Assembly (NCBI RefSeq): GCF_019320115.1
Contig: NC_089588.1
Coordinates: 114,030,107 to 114,094,106, forward strand
DNA: 64,000 bases
DNA from: Miscanthus floridulus
Taxonomy: Eukaryota; Streptophyta; Magnoliopsida; Poales; Poaceae
Reading direction: 5' to 3'
Shown here: piece by piece, positions 1 through 11,389 of the stretch
Layout: each line of letters opens with the position of its first letter
How positions within the stretch are numbered: position 1 is the first letter of the stretch
Position numbers and translations under genes: made by a program
Notes under the pieces: model-generated
What the model was told of the DNA's origin: nothing
Databases searched by the model: none
The model's input: only the letters and a program-made list of their open reading frames with translations

Positions 1-183
1 GGCCGGGAGGCCTCTTTAGCCCCGGTTGGTATTACCAACTGGAACTAAAGGTGTACCTTTAGTCCCGGGCGAGAAACTAGAACTAAAGGAAAGGCCCTTT
101 AGTTCCGGATTCGTGCTCCCGGTTGGGAAACAGGGACCGAAGGGGTTTCCCAACCGGGAGTACAGCTTGTTTCTGTACTAGTG
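1..183. mobile_element. Terminal part of a CACTA transposon cut by the window edge
   Basis: The right end reads TTTCTGTACTAGTG, the reverse complement of a CACTA terminus (CACTAGTACAGAAA). The sequence inside it is a run of inverted short repeats around CCCGGTTGGT and ACTAAAGG, the usual subterminal pattern of this grass family. The left end lies outside the window, so neither the target duplication nor any coding content can be judged. Confidence 0.7.
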
Positions 184-500
184 CCTATATATATCACACC
201 ATACTGCTAGTCTCATTATCCCCACCATATTCCTAGTCTCATTATCTAAATTTTCTACCTATGCTATCCTCCCTTTGCCCGTTATGTCTGAAGCTGTGGT
301 TTAGAAAAGCAAATTTCTACCAGATGCTTAACTTAGTAGGGCAATCATAAGATTTAATTTTTCTTTGGTGCAAAAACCGACCATATATAAACAGCCCAAG
401 GAGCATGTTGACAAAATCAAGTGGTCTAATACAGATTTGAATTCTTTGTGGACGAAACAATTAAAGAAAGGGTGGCCATATTCTGCTGCACTAAACAACG
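184..500. other. Spacer, no gene seen
   Basis: AT-rich sequence between a CACTA end and a tRNA-like relic. I see no open frame with coding character, no repeat and no recognisable regulatory site. Confidence 0.5.
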
Positions 501-574
501 TGTCCATAGCTTAGTGGTAGAGCAATCGACCACAGGTCGCGATAGGTCTCCAGTTCCATCAAACCCAGATGGCC
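501..574 (+). other. tRNA-Cys-like relic (pseudo-tRNA or SINE head)
   Basis: The stretch carries a well-kept RNA polymerase III A box (TAGCTTAGTGGTAGAGC) and a possible anticodon arm with loop CCACAGG. The order of parts resembles nuclear tRNA-Cys, but the triplet at the anticodon position reads ACA rather than GCA. The T arm and B box (GTTCCATCAAA instead of GTTCGAANCC) are damaged, although the ends still pair CCAT with ATGG. A functional tRNA gene is unlikely. It is either a tRNA pseudogene or the head of a tRNA-derived SINE; I see no clear SINE body or tail. Confidence 0.4.
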
Positions 575-1139
575 CCTGCTCTTCTTCATCTTCTGCTGTA
601 GTTTTTCGATATAACTTTGGTTGCTATCTGGACTAGTAATTTTGAATTCAGCTATGGTGTACAACATGATAATCTGAACTACAATGCATGCATCCTTGCC
701 AAAAAAAATTCTCAGGGGTCACATGGGGGTTGAAGAGCACGTGAATATGTCCGGAGGGTCGCATAGGTTGTGTGTGATATGGAGAGTTGGAATCGGGCCT
801 AAATAATGTTTTTGACAGGCCACACGTGTTTTGTGATATTAACAGTTGCGCCTGATGTGTAACAGACTAACAGATGAGATTGTTATGTGTAGCCCATATC
901 AGAAATTAATATGGAGGGCGATAACCTATAAGGCAGGTGCAACCGCTCTAGTAAGACTAGCATTTTCGAACGAGTTAGAGCTGAGGCCTTGTTTGTTGTG
1001 TGCTATGATTGTCATGAGCTTGGGAGTGCTGGCTCGTGGGTATAGTGAGCTAAGATGGATCTGCTTCGCACTCTCAGCTAATATGTTGGATCAGATTAAT
1101 TCTAAAAATAAGTATGCAATCACAAGTAAGAGAATATAT
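575..1139. other. Spacer, no gene seen
   Basis: Mixed-composition spacer. An AGGCCTTGTTTG string near 985 resembles the outer end of some grass MITEs, but no matching second end is visible nearby. The 118-codon open frame starting at 846 has no recognisable domain. Confidence 0.4.
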
Positions 1140-1440
1140 TTTTTTGTTTTAGTTTCCCCGTGGGTTCAAGCATCTTTCCACTTAGCACACTCATCACCAT
1201 AAGCCTTATTTAGATATTATGGTCACGTGCATTTGCTTCAGGTTCTTTAAGCTCATCATGTTGGAGACAATAATCAATATTCGCCAAAGCCAAACAGATC
1301 TCAATCTTGTCTTTCCAAGAGGCATAGTTTCTCTCATCAAGGGGCGCTCAATGCCATTCAGCATCCCAGCAAGGTTAGATGCATTGACAGTTTGATTATT
1401 AAATATGAGAAAAGTTAGCAAATAACAACAGAAATAATAT
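1140..1440 (-). pseudogene. Fragment of a Copia-type gag gene
   Basis: On the minus strand, about 1335-1213 translates to a block starting NYASWKDKIEICLALANIDY. This matches in style the N-terminal gag segment (UBN2 family) of Copia retrotransposons, where an NYASW motif opens the domain. The preceding residues are in a shifted frame and a stop follows about 40 codons later, so only a broken scrap remains. No LTR, primer-binding site or pol sequence is visible around it. The identification rests on one short block. Confidence 0.5.
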
Positions 1441-2533
1441 TGCACATGAAATTAGCCCTATATTAGTATGATTAATAACATTCTGATCATTATTAAAATT
1501 AAAGTTCCAGTCACTGTTTGGCAGAAATAGAGTACAACACTAAATTCTAAGACAGACGTTTATTAATCAACATTTGTCAGAATAACAAACACAAGCACAA
1601 TTATTATCTTAAACTTAAAATTCTCAAACTAAATATTTCCATGGGTTCCAATTTAATCATAGAATTCACCACCACTACATTAAAACTTAACCGAGGTGTT
1701 TGGTTTTGGGACTCAGAGGCGGGCAGGCCGGTTGACCGCCTCCGTTATTCGGTGGCCGGGCAGCCGGCCCAGCAACCGCCTCGGTTAATGAATAACGGAG
1801 GCGGGCAAAACCTAATGCAACCACCTCAGTTAATGTCGATTAACCGAGGTGGTTTCCTTAACGCAACCGCCTCGGTTAATGTATTAATCGAGGCGGTCGC
1901 CTCAAAATAACTGTCTCGGTGGACACTTAAGGTTGCCCACCTCTATAAATCATTTACGGAGGCGGTTATTTGTAATGTGTCCGCCGCCATAAATCAGCCC
2001 AGCCCGCTAACAAATTTCCCGCACTCATGGCCAACAGGTGCTGTAGCGCCAGGACCCACTACGCCCCATTCTTCGTGCCTAGGATCGCAAAACAACAGGA
2101 GCCGCACCCAGATTAACAAAACCGCTATGATGTGGCGTGCTTCTAGTGGCCACGAGCTTGGCTTCCACACAACGGGCCACACAAATCGCGGCCACACCGC
2201 TGCGCCATGAAAAGCTTCACCGCCCTTTTACCCGACGCGCCCACACCGCCTCGGCATTCGTGCGGGAGTTTGTATCCGTCGAAGACCTGGATCGCTGACA
2301 TGGAAGTCTAGACGGTCCGATCGAAGGCCAAGCGAATCCATCTCAACCGTCCAATTCATTTGTGCTTCTTCACTGAGAGATATCTCCATCTCCCTCTCTC
2401 TCTCTCTATCGCACATCGTGCTCCCTCTCTCTCTCTCGCCTACGAAGGCCACGCTCCCTCTCCCGCGTGCGTGCATACGCCACGCGCTCTATCTCTCAGG
2501 ACGCCCCTTCTCCCTCCACTCCAGTCAGCCCTC

Positions 2534-4797
2534 TGAAGGGTCGAGATGGCGACTAGAGGGGGGGGGTGAATAGTCCTTTTTGAAACTTAATCACGTTGGC
2601 TAACCGAAACAAGTGCGGAATTAAAACTATCGGTCTAGCCAAGACTACACCCCTCTATCTATGTTCACAAGCACCTTGCTAAGATACTAATCAAGCAACA
2701 AAGATGCTGGGCTAGTTAGAGCTCTCCTAACCAATTCTAGAAGCAAGGTCACACAAACCTATGCCACTAGTACTTTAAGCAACAAGGGAGCTCCTACACA
2801 TGCTAGTAAGCAAAAGCACAAAGCCAACTAAGCTCACTAGCAATGCTCAATAACCAAGGCAACCAATGCCGAATTAGAGAGCGTAAATACTTCGCTACAC
2901 AAACTAAGCAAGGTGACTAACAAGGTTACACAAACCAAATTAGCCACGCAAGGGAGCTACTTCTATGATACACAGGCAAGAAGATAATTAGCAGGCTACA
3001 CAAGCTAACTAATTATTAAAGCAACAACACAAGCTCAATGTATATAAAAGTAATTGCAAGCTTGTGTAACGGGAATGCAAACCAACGGGAAGAATAAGGT
3101 TGACACGATGATTTTTCTCCCGAGGTTCACGTGTTTGCCAACACGCTAGTCCCCGTTGTGTCGACCGCTCACTTGGTGGTTCGGTGGCTAATTGGCATCA
3201 CCCGCCAAGCCCGCACATCGGGCACCACAAGAACCTACCCTGGAAGTGAGGGTAGCTCAATGACATGCTTTACTAAAGTTGCTCTTCGCGGCTCCCGCGG
3301 GGCGAGCACAATGCCCCTCACAAAGCACTTCTCCGGAGCGCTGCACAAGCTTCTTGCGAGCTTCCACGGAGACCACCACCAAGCCGTCTAGGAGGTGGCA
3401 ACCTCCAAGAGTAACAAGCATCACCGGCTTGCAACTCTATCACCTAGTGCCACTCGATGCAACCTCATGATGCAACCGCACTAGAATCGCTCACTCACAC
3501 AATCGGATGATCACTATCAAGTGTGTGTGAGATGGAGGGCTCCCAAGCACTCTCAAGCATGGACACAAAGTCCCCCAAGGTGCTCGACAGCAGCCATGGC
3601 CGAAGGCCACTTCTATTTATAGCCCCAAGGGCTAAACTAGCCGTTACCCCTTCACTGGGCAACTGTCGGGTCGACCGGACGCTCCGGTCGTGTTGACCGG
3701 ACACTGGTCCTCAGCGTCCGGTCGCCCGATGACAGCCTCGTGTCACCTGCATTCAACGGCATTCTTCCGATCTCAATGGTCATCTTCTGACCGGACGCAG
3801 CAGCTTCAACTGACTGAACGCTGAACCTCAGCGTCCGGTCGCACGTGATCGGACGCAGCCCAGCGTCCGGTCATACTCCAGCTCCTGCGTCACCATGCGT
3901 CAGCCTGACCGGACGCGCCCTGCCAGCGTCCGGTCACTTTCAGTGCCAGCGTCCGGTGCACCCAGTGAGACTCTGTCTTTTCTGTGTAGGGCGTCGGTGG
4001 AGTTTCTTCACCAAGTTGATCCACATCAACTCCAACTCCATCTCCATTGTAAATGTGCCAACACCACTAAGTGTACACCACCATGTGTATGTGTGTCAGC
4101 TTTTCACAATCATTTCCCAAAGGATGTTAGCCACTCAACTTGCCACGCCACTCGATCCTAGCGACGATGCAAAGTTAGATCACTCAAGTGGCACTAGATG
4201 ACCGATATGAAAACAAGTTTGCTCCTCTTGATAGTACGGCCATCTATCCTAAACCCGGTCATAAACTTCTCTACACACCTATGACCGGTGAAATGAAATG
4301 CCCTAGGTTATACCTTTGCCTTGCGCATTCCATTCCTTCCAATGTCGATGCAACACATGCACCAACACGATCAACAATGATATGATCCACTTTATATCAT
4401 CACGTGATCATATTGGTTCATCGATCTTGACTTTACTTGCTCTTCACCGTTGCCATCGTCCATCGGCGCCAAGTCTTACTCAAGCTTCACCGCCACGCAG
4501 TCCATCACTCCAAAGCCTTCAACTTACCCTTCACGCTTGCAACCGGTCCATCAAGCCAAGTCTTGTCTTGATCTTCTCTACCTTGATCACATGACTCAAT
4601 GTCATGTCTCATGTGCATTTAAGCTCCTTCATCATCACATGTGTGAGCTTTGCAACATCTCCAAGCCATTTTCATCTTCATGGCATATGTTGCTCACACA
4701 CATGTACCTCTGGACTAATCACCTGTGTATCTCACATAAACACAATTAGTCCACCTAAGTTGTCACTCAATTACCAAAACCACACAAGGACCTTTCA
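2534..4797 (-). mobile_element. Solo LTR (minus orientation) nested in the CACTA element
   Basis: The sequence starts TGAAGGGTCGAGATGG and ends GGACCTTTCA, with TG...CA ends and a perfect 5 bp target duplication CCCTC at 2529-2533 and 4798-4802. The left end carries the run of G followed by TGAATAG that also opens the other SIRE-type LTRs in this window. A TATA-like TATAAATAG on the minus strand (3613-3622) and an array of GCGTCCGGTC / GACCGGACGC motifs upstream of it (3663-3955) place U3 at the right. There is no internal region, so this is the product of LTR-LTR recombination. Open frames inside it are chance. Confidence 0.85.
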
Positions 4798-4916
4798 CCC
4801 TCCACCGCCACCTCTAGCCGGCCCCCAACACCTCCACCTCCGGCCATCCCCCTCCACCTCCACCACTGGCCGGCCTCCTCCACCTCACGTGCGGCGGCGC
4901 CCTCCACCTCCACCCC

Positions 4917-5180
4917 GCGGCAGCTCGCGAGGGTGCGGAGAGCGAGGGCCCGGCCCCGGCGGTAGCGGCTCGGCCCCAGCAGTGGCTTGCGATGGTGCGG
5001 CGAGCGGAGTCCTGACATCGGCGGCAATTCACGAGGGCACGGCGATCGGAGGCCCAGACCAGGCGGCGGCTCACGAGGGCGCAATGAGCGAGGATCCTGC
5101 CCTGGCGGCGGCTTGCGAGGCGTCGGCGAGCAGGGGCCCTGCCCCGGTGGCGGCGGCTCAGCCCTAGCGGTGGCTCACGA
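4917..5180. repeat. 42 bp GC-rich tandem repeat inside the CACTA element
   Basis: About five to six imperfect units of a 42 bp sequence built around GGCGGCTCACGAGGGCG followed by a GAGCGAGG block. The period is a multiple of three, so a 14-residue repeat appears in an open plus-strand frame (4604-5167) and long shadows appear on the other strand. I treat it as a minisatellite rather than a gene. Confidence 0.7.
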
Positions 5181-5491
5181 TCCGGCGCCAGCAGATCCGG
5201 CGAGCGGTGGCGTGGGGCGTCGATGGGCTCGGTGGGCCTCATGGATGGGCTCGCCGGGCTTGTCGATTGCTTTTTTATTTTTTTTAATCCATTAACCGAG
5301 GCGGGCTACTTAGGTTGATGGACTCCGTTAATGGGTATTAACCGAGGCGGTTGCCATATATCGACCGCCTCGGTTAATCGATTAACCAAGACGGGCGGAC
5401 CAACCACCTCCGTTAAGGCCGGATTAACCGTGACCTTTGAGCAGAGGCAGACGGTTTTCCCGCCTCGATTAAGTTTACTGTAGTAGTGCAC

Positions 5492-6808
5492 GTTGAAAAC
5501 ATCATATAATTATTGAGACAATTATAAACTTATAAAGATAGTGCAAAATTTTACTTAAAGGAGTAATAACTAATAAGTACACCACAGATTGAATGCCCAA
5601 AACTGTAAACTAATTCAGCAATGACTTAAGGGATTTTTTGGGCCATTAAACTTATTTAAACATAGCTAAAAGCTTAGATGGACAATTTAATTAAACTTAT
5701 TGACATTGCACTTAAAAGGGAGACTAGAGTAAATGCCCAGAACATAACTTAATTTGGGAGTATCTTAAAAAACAGGGCAATTAAACTTATTAAACATAGA
5801 ATAAATAAAACTTAAGTATAAGAGAATTAACAACACATTAAACAAATAATAGAACTATGACTTAAATTTGACCATAAAGGAAACGAGCAGCATGATGTTA
5901 TGAGGCCCCTTAGCTGGGCTTTTCGGCCTGCTTAACTGTTGCGTGGGCCTGAGGTTTTCTAACGCAGGCATCGCGCTGGTACGTAGCGCGCTGGCTGCCG
6001 GCCTGCTAAGGCTTGGCTCGATTTGAGACACTGAACCAGATCGGATGGCCTAGAAGACACCCTTGCTGGACAAAACCTCGACCTGCCACCACCTCACCCA
6101 AACCTTAGCTTCCATATTCTATCCTTCTTCCCGTCTTTCTCACGTGGCCGGCTCAAGAAGAGAAACAGGCGATGCTGCGGTCAATAGAAAGGATGGATCA
6201 CGTGAAGCCTCCTCACCACGATGAGTGTGCGACCAAGGCTACGCATGACTCTGTCGAGCCACCTCACGGTGGTACGGGGAGGGCATTGTCGTGACTTCTT
6301 TGCCGGAGCTTGGAAGGACATGCGAGCAGTGCTTTGGCGGGGACTACGCACGGAGCGAAGACCACCATGGCCATGAAAGGGCCACACTTCTTTTTTTGGT
6401 GGTTGCGCCACCACCTTCTTCCTTATATTAGGGTTCGAAATTTGGGGATAAATATTGGAAACTATATGTAGGGTTTCAGATTTGGGGATTTTGGTTTTCA
6501 CAGTTGTGATTTGCACTTTCATCTCCTTCTAAATTGCTTAAGCCGAAGACCCTAGTGCCCTAATGAGTTTCTGTGAAGCATAATGCAAGACATTTGAAAA
6601 GAATTGACTATCAACTTTTACCAACGGTGGCATGATTAGCCCTAATTTGACTAATCAAATGTAAATTAGGCCTAAACCTAATTAACTAATTTACTAATCT
6701 TGACATTAGGGCTAAATAGAGGAACTAAGTAATTTAATTATGATCAACTATCACTAATTAGGGTTTGATGAAGATTAACCAGAGCCTTAGCAACTTAATC
6801 AGAACTAC
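5492..6808. other. Spacer with an internal direct duplication
   Basis: AT-rich spacer. Two related blocks, one near 5592-5670 and one near 5733-5808, share ATGCCCA...ACTTA...GGGC(A)ATTAAACTTATT(T)AAACATAG in the same order, so a short direct duplication is likely. Around 6600-6790 there are many TAATTA / TTAGG strings. No convincing gene is visible; the minus-strand frame at 6181-6522 has no recognisable domain. Confidence 0.4.
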
Positions 6809-7150
6809 CATGACTCTGGTACCAATTGTTAGATCTTAGGCTTAATTAAAACTGGATTGCAAGCTCCTAATTAGGGTGCACGCTTAGATCAGAGGCTATC
6901 GAGTTTACCATCGTTAGCAAATCACGAGGCCATTCGCCCTTTGGAGCGAAGATCTGTGCCTACATGACGCAGTTACTGATGGAGTAAGGTTGATGTAGTG
7001 GTCACCATAGTTGTATGGCCATCCCCGGTGTCCACATGGAGGCGGCGACTCCCTCCTGGTGGCGGTGTCAGATTACAAGTCACGTCGACGGCAGTGATGA
7101 CCTTCCCATTACTCCAAACTCAGATAAATCAAACTACTTAGGTTAGGTTT
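6809..7150 (-). mobile_element. Possible LTR edge with primer-binding site
   Basis: On the minus strand the sequence runs ...AAGATCTAACA followed by ATTGGTACCAGAGTCATGG. That is an LTR end (CA) followed two bases later by a near match to the initiator-tRNA-Met primer site (TGGTATCAGAGC). The LTR would therefore extend rightward from 6827. I cannot find its other end or a second LTR, and no coding sequence lies on the internal side. It is probably a decayed Copia-type fragment. Confidence 0.35.
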
Positions 7151-7784
7151 TTGTCATAAGTGTTGTGTAACGGGTGCTCCAATCCGGGTTCAGTTTTGTC
7201 ACCCCGATCAGATTGTGTATGTGGGGTTGCACCGCTGCAGACTCAGTCTTCTGACCCTTCCTGAGATCAACCTGACCGAAATGACTTGGTATTATTTGAA
7301 AAGAACATGCTTATTCCTCTTTGCATGTTGTACACATCCCGTTATATCCTTTTGGATATGCACATGGGTTATCATCAAGAAGCATACTTTGTAGGCTTTT
7401 GTAGTAGCATTATGGTATTTGACAATTGGCGCAAGCGATCAGGTGTTTTTGTTCCGGAAATAGGTGGTGATATAGTGCTAGGGTTGATAGTCACTATAGT
7501 GCCAAACTATTTTTTTTGTTAAGACTGTGTCCTTTCATGCAGAGGCTGGATGTGTGTGTACAATTATTGTATCATCTATGAGTTAATGAATGTGAATTAA
7601 AAAATTTCTTCCTATACTAAAAATATGGGAGAGCATGCATCTCCCTAGAAGCAAGGTCAGTCTCAGTTTGGGATTCCATGTAAGTTTATTGGACATTAAA
7701 TAATCTGACATGGCATAGTGTGTCCAACGTGTGAGTCTTGAAAACTTGGACATTAAACAACCAGTGAGATGTCGGCAGGCAATA
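7151..7784. other. Spacer, no gene seen
   Basis: No recognisable coding, repeat or RNA feature. The 78-codon frame at 7286-7522 shows no known domain. Confidence 0.4.
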
Positions 7785-7926
7785 ATAAATAACCATCATT
7801 TATCATAGTACGAGCGGGTAGTCACAATGGTGAGCGTGCAAATTTGTGTAACGAGTGAGCATGTACATAGACACGTGCTGGAAATACGTGTTGCCCAAAT
7901 AATTACCAGTTGTATCCCTAATCTGC

Positions 7927-9703
7927 TGCGAACACAAGGTTGATACGTGTCCTTGTGGTTCGATGTTGTGTTGAGTGATTGTCAACCAGCTGGCGCCTCG
8001 GATTGAGTTTGGTGACTAACCATGGTATGAGTGGGGTGTGCAACATGTCTCTTGGCTTGTGGTGCGCAGGTGTGGAGCTTGAGGTAGTGGTCGACGGCGA
8101 GGTGAAGGTCAAGTAGGCACGTGCCGTGCCGATGGACCGGGAGCGGTGAAGGATGAACGTGAGGCTTGGACCGAGGGACTCGGAGGCCGGCTGACTAGTC
8201 GTGGTGGCTGACACTTGGGGACATCGACAAGCGTAAGTGTACATGGGAGTCGACCGTGTTGACCAAGTCAAGATGACGGCTGGGCGAATTGAGCGGAGGC
8301 TCTAGAAGACTTGGTGGCTGGGCAGTCGAGGACGCAGTGACACATGTCGAGGTGCAGGGGATGCGTATGGAGTACGCTACTCGCGAGCGGTTTGGTGGGT
8401 TGAGCCTCAAAACCACCGAGTGGCAGTTTATCGGGTTTGGGCCTCGAAACCCGGGTGCGGTTCCGGCGTGAATCGAAGGCGGCACATGGCGCCATCGCGA
8501 GGCATGTCGAGGCGAAGCTAGGTCATGGAGGGCGTGTGGGCATCGGATCAGCATATTCTAGAGTTGGATCACAATACCCCTTCGGTTAGGTGGTTCGCTC
8601 TAAAATATTGAGGGACAAATGGGGAATGTGTAATAGACTATCAATAAGGGATGGGAGCCCCCGAACCATCCCACCTCTTGAGCAGTTTATTTCCTTCTGC
8701 GTAGTTTCCCCTCTTTTAGGGTTTGCTCATCAGGTCCACAGATTTTCCACTCGTCTGTGTAATTTAACCTGAGATTCGTGTGGGAAGTGAGGCCCTTATC
8801 TCACTTTGCCCTCTGGGATTCATAGTTTCGTGTTCTTATTTTTGTGCGTTTTTCCCCTTTCCCGTTCGTCCCTTAATCCATCGATATGAGTTGAAGCTTT
8901 CAAGTGAATTTGATTGAATCGACTCGAGCACGAAGAAATCAAACGAATTTTGTTGTTGGGGATTTTTCTGTGTTCTTGGCTACGATCTGAAATTCACGGA
9001 GTTTGAGTTGGATTCGAGTGATGATTCCCATTCGTTTTTGTGCTCGCCCCCCTCTCTGTTCTTTGCGGTCGTGTTCCAGGTCGCGTTTTTCAGAGCAGAT
9101 CGTGGAGCACCAGGCTTCCATCGAAGCCACCGGTCCTGACAGCGATCTCCACCGGCGGGCTCAAGGCTTTGGCTCCTCGACCCCCTGCTACGCCGGTTCG
9201 AGCCCCAGCGGGTCTCCTCCGTCGCGCCCTCTGGAAAGTCCGACTCCCTCTCTCGATCTTTCTCTCTGTTCTGCTCTGTGTCGAGCGGCCTCAGCGGCCA
9301 TGAGTCCCTAGCGCCGTGCTCACCTGGCCCTAGCCGGCGCTCGCCCGTGGGCCCTGGTGCTCCTTCTGCCAGCAGGCAGGCAGTGCCGCCAGGCAAGCCG
9401 GCGCTCAACTGCTCCCTCTCTCTGTTCGGTGCGTCTCTCCCTCCGTTCCGTTTTTGCCGGCATCAATTTCAGTGGGGGTTTCTTCGGTCAGGGGATACAG
9501 AAGCCCAGCATTCAAGTATGAGCATTCAAGCTCCGATTCTTGTTCCGTCTTTCCCAGGAACATCCACCCACTCATTTGGGTCATGGACATCACGGTGATT
9601 GCATTGTATGTTTGGTGGTGAATTTGCGATACCGGCCTAATATTTCGCGAGAAACTTGAAGCTCCCGTTCACCCTACCTCTCGCCGCCGTTTTCGGTCCT
9701 TCA
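7927..9703. mobile_element. Solo LTR interrupting copy A
   Basis: Compared with copy B, this 1,777 bp block is extra. It begins TGCGAACACAAGG and ends GGTCCTTCA (TG...CA), and is flanked by TCTGC on the left and CCTGC on the right. Copy B has CCTGC at the same point (about 21576-21580). A 5 bp target duplication with one mutation fits an LTR insertion. No internal region, primer site or polypurine tract is visible, so it reads as a solo LTR of unassigned family. The short open frames inside are chance. Confidence 0.6.
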
Positions 9704-10737
9704 CCTGCTTTAGATAACGACACTCGTGGCTTATGTTCATCTGGAATTATTAACATCTGGCAATTCTAGCTTGTCCATGTCCGTGTCAGTTCGCCAGCGC
9801 AGCTGATTCTTTATGAATAATTATTTTTCAGTAGTGCACAGGTAAAACGGTGTCTATAATAAAAACTCTGTCACCATGAAAACCACATGGGGTCGTGCAC
9901 GCACCATTACTATTGTCTTACCCAGACTCATTTAGTGAGAGCTAGTTGTCCCTGCCGGCTAGCTCCCTTTATATATATGCACTACTACTTCAACCTATTT
10001 CTGTGTCAAAATGTGTTGGGAATTCAAATATAATATATACTGTCAAATGCTATTAGACGAGTGAAGCACAATTTAGGAATAGGAGGCATCCAGGAAAATC
10101 CTACTACCTCTTTTTAATTTTACGCGTGTGCCTGCCTCTGCCTGTCAGAGAAAACAGGACAGCATTGTGCGTGACAGAATGTGAAGTGTACTCTGTTGCT
10201 CGCTCTACTTTAGTTTTTACGATTTTCAGTTTTTATGTGATTTACCGGACAGCAGCGTGACAATATTTGACAGCTGATAGCCTTATTGTCTCATCGCTGA
10301 TTTCTGCATAGCATAGCCTTATGGACTTCCTGACAGGAAACCCACACCCGTACTATCAGGATCTGCATGCATTCGGTTAATGGTTAGATGTGAAAATGAC
10401 GCAAATATGGATAGGAAAAATAGCTAGAAATAAAGGGCATTTCCATTTCACACAGAATAACGTGCAGCGCGGTCAGGTGCCTCTTGCCGCGTTCCTTACA
10501 ATTCACATGCAAAATCCAACCGTTCCTTCTAGCTGCGGCATGGCCCTAGTGTTTCACCGTTGTCTGCACTCGCTGGATCTATGGGGACGTGTTGTGAACG
10601 GACAGTATTATTATCCTTTTGTATCAACTTAAACTAATCTTATATTGAATAATTTAGCCCCGTAAAAAGTTTGGCCTGTAAATGTTCTAACAGATTCAAT
10701 CCTAGATTAAGAGTTTCACTACTGGATCCGCCGCCTT

Positions 10738-11150
10738 TGCCGAGTGCCGGCCGCACTCGGCAAAGGAACCTTTGCCGTCGGCAAAGGCTTTGCCGAGTGC
10801 GGCTCTCGGCAAAGAAGTGGTCGGCAAAGGAATCTTTGCCGAGTGCTACGTGATAGGCACTTGACAAAGGATTTGCCGAGTGCCACACCAGCACTCGGCA
10901 AAGGTAACGAGCGCCGTCAACTTGACGGTGCCCTTTGCCGAGTGCCGACGTGTCAGGCACTCGGCAAAGGAATTTTTTTTTTGAAAAATTCTTCGCCAAG
11001 TGCTGACGTGGTAGGCACTCGGCATTTTTTTTGAAAAATTCTTTGGTTTGGTCACTTTGCCGAGTGCCACGCCAGCACTCGGCAAAGCTGGGCTCTGCTG
11101 GGAAAAATGCCCAGCTTTGCCGAGTGCTGGCACTCGGCAAAGCTGGAATT
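10738..11150. repeat. Left subterminal repeats of the CACTA element
   Basis: Alternating direct and inverted copies of CTTTGCCGAGTGC and GCACTCGGCAAAG, spaced about 10-40 bp apart. In En/Spm-type elements such subterminal motifs are bound by the smaller transposon protein. The open frames reading through them on both strands (alternating LPSA and LGK tripeptides) are artefacts of the repeat. Confidence 0.8.
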
Positions 11151-11389
11151 TTTTTTTTGTTTTTTTTTTTGTTTTCTTGCATTCCAGACATGCAATTTCA
11201 CATATATTCATGGCAATAAACTAGAATATCACATAAAATCACATTTCGTCATCAAATGACGTCTCAACACGATATAAGTTCATAACAAGTTCATAACATG
11301 TCCAAAACCTACAAGAAAACAACGGCGCGAAGGCCGATAACCACAGCGGCACGAAGGCCGACAAGTCCATAAGCGGGCAGTAGAGGTAC

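Larger units (their letters stand above)
1670..5488. mobile_element. Non-autonomous CACTA transposon with TTAACCGAGGCGG repeats
   Basis: The left terminus reads CACCACTACATTAAAACTTA. The right terminus, reverse complemented, reads CACTACTACAGTAAACTTAA. A 3 bp target duplication CAC flanks both ends (1667-1669 and 5489-5491). Both subterminal zones carry many direct and inverted copies of TTAACCGAGGCGG. The interior is a CT-rich tract, a GC-rich segment with a 42 bp tandem repeat, and a later-inserted solo LTR (2534-4797). Without that LTR the element is about 1.55 kb. No transposase is present, so it would depend on an autonomous relative. A sister element of the same family lies at 28424-29508. 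Confidence 0.85.

Noticed and set aside
501..574. Functional tRNA gene
   Set aside because: The T arm and B box are degraded and the anticodon position does not match the tRNA it otherwise resembles.
4604..5295. Overlapping Pro/Ala/Gly-rich frames on both strands
   Set aside because: They follow a GC-rich 42 bp tandem repeat inside a transposon and occur in several phases at once.
8195..9598. Several 60-140 codon frames as genes
   Set aside because: They lie inside the putative solo LTR 7927-9703 and overlap each other on both strands.
10640..11219. Frames rich in LPSA, ALGK and TRQR strings
   Set aside because: They are translations of the TTTGCCGAGTGC subterminal repeat.
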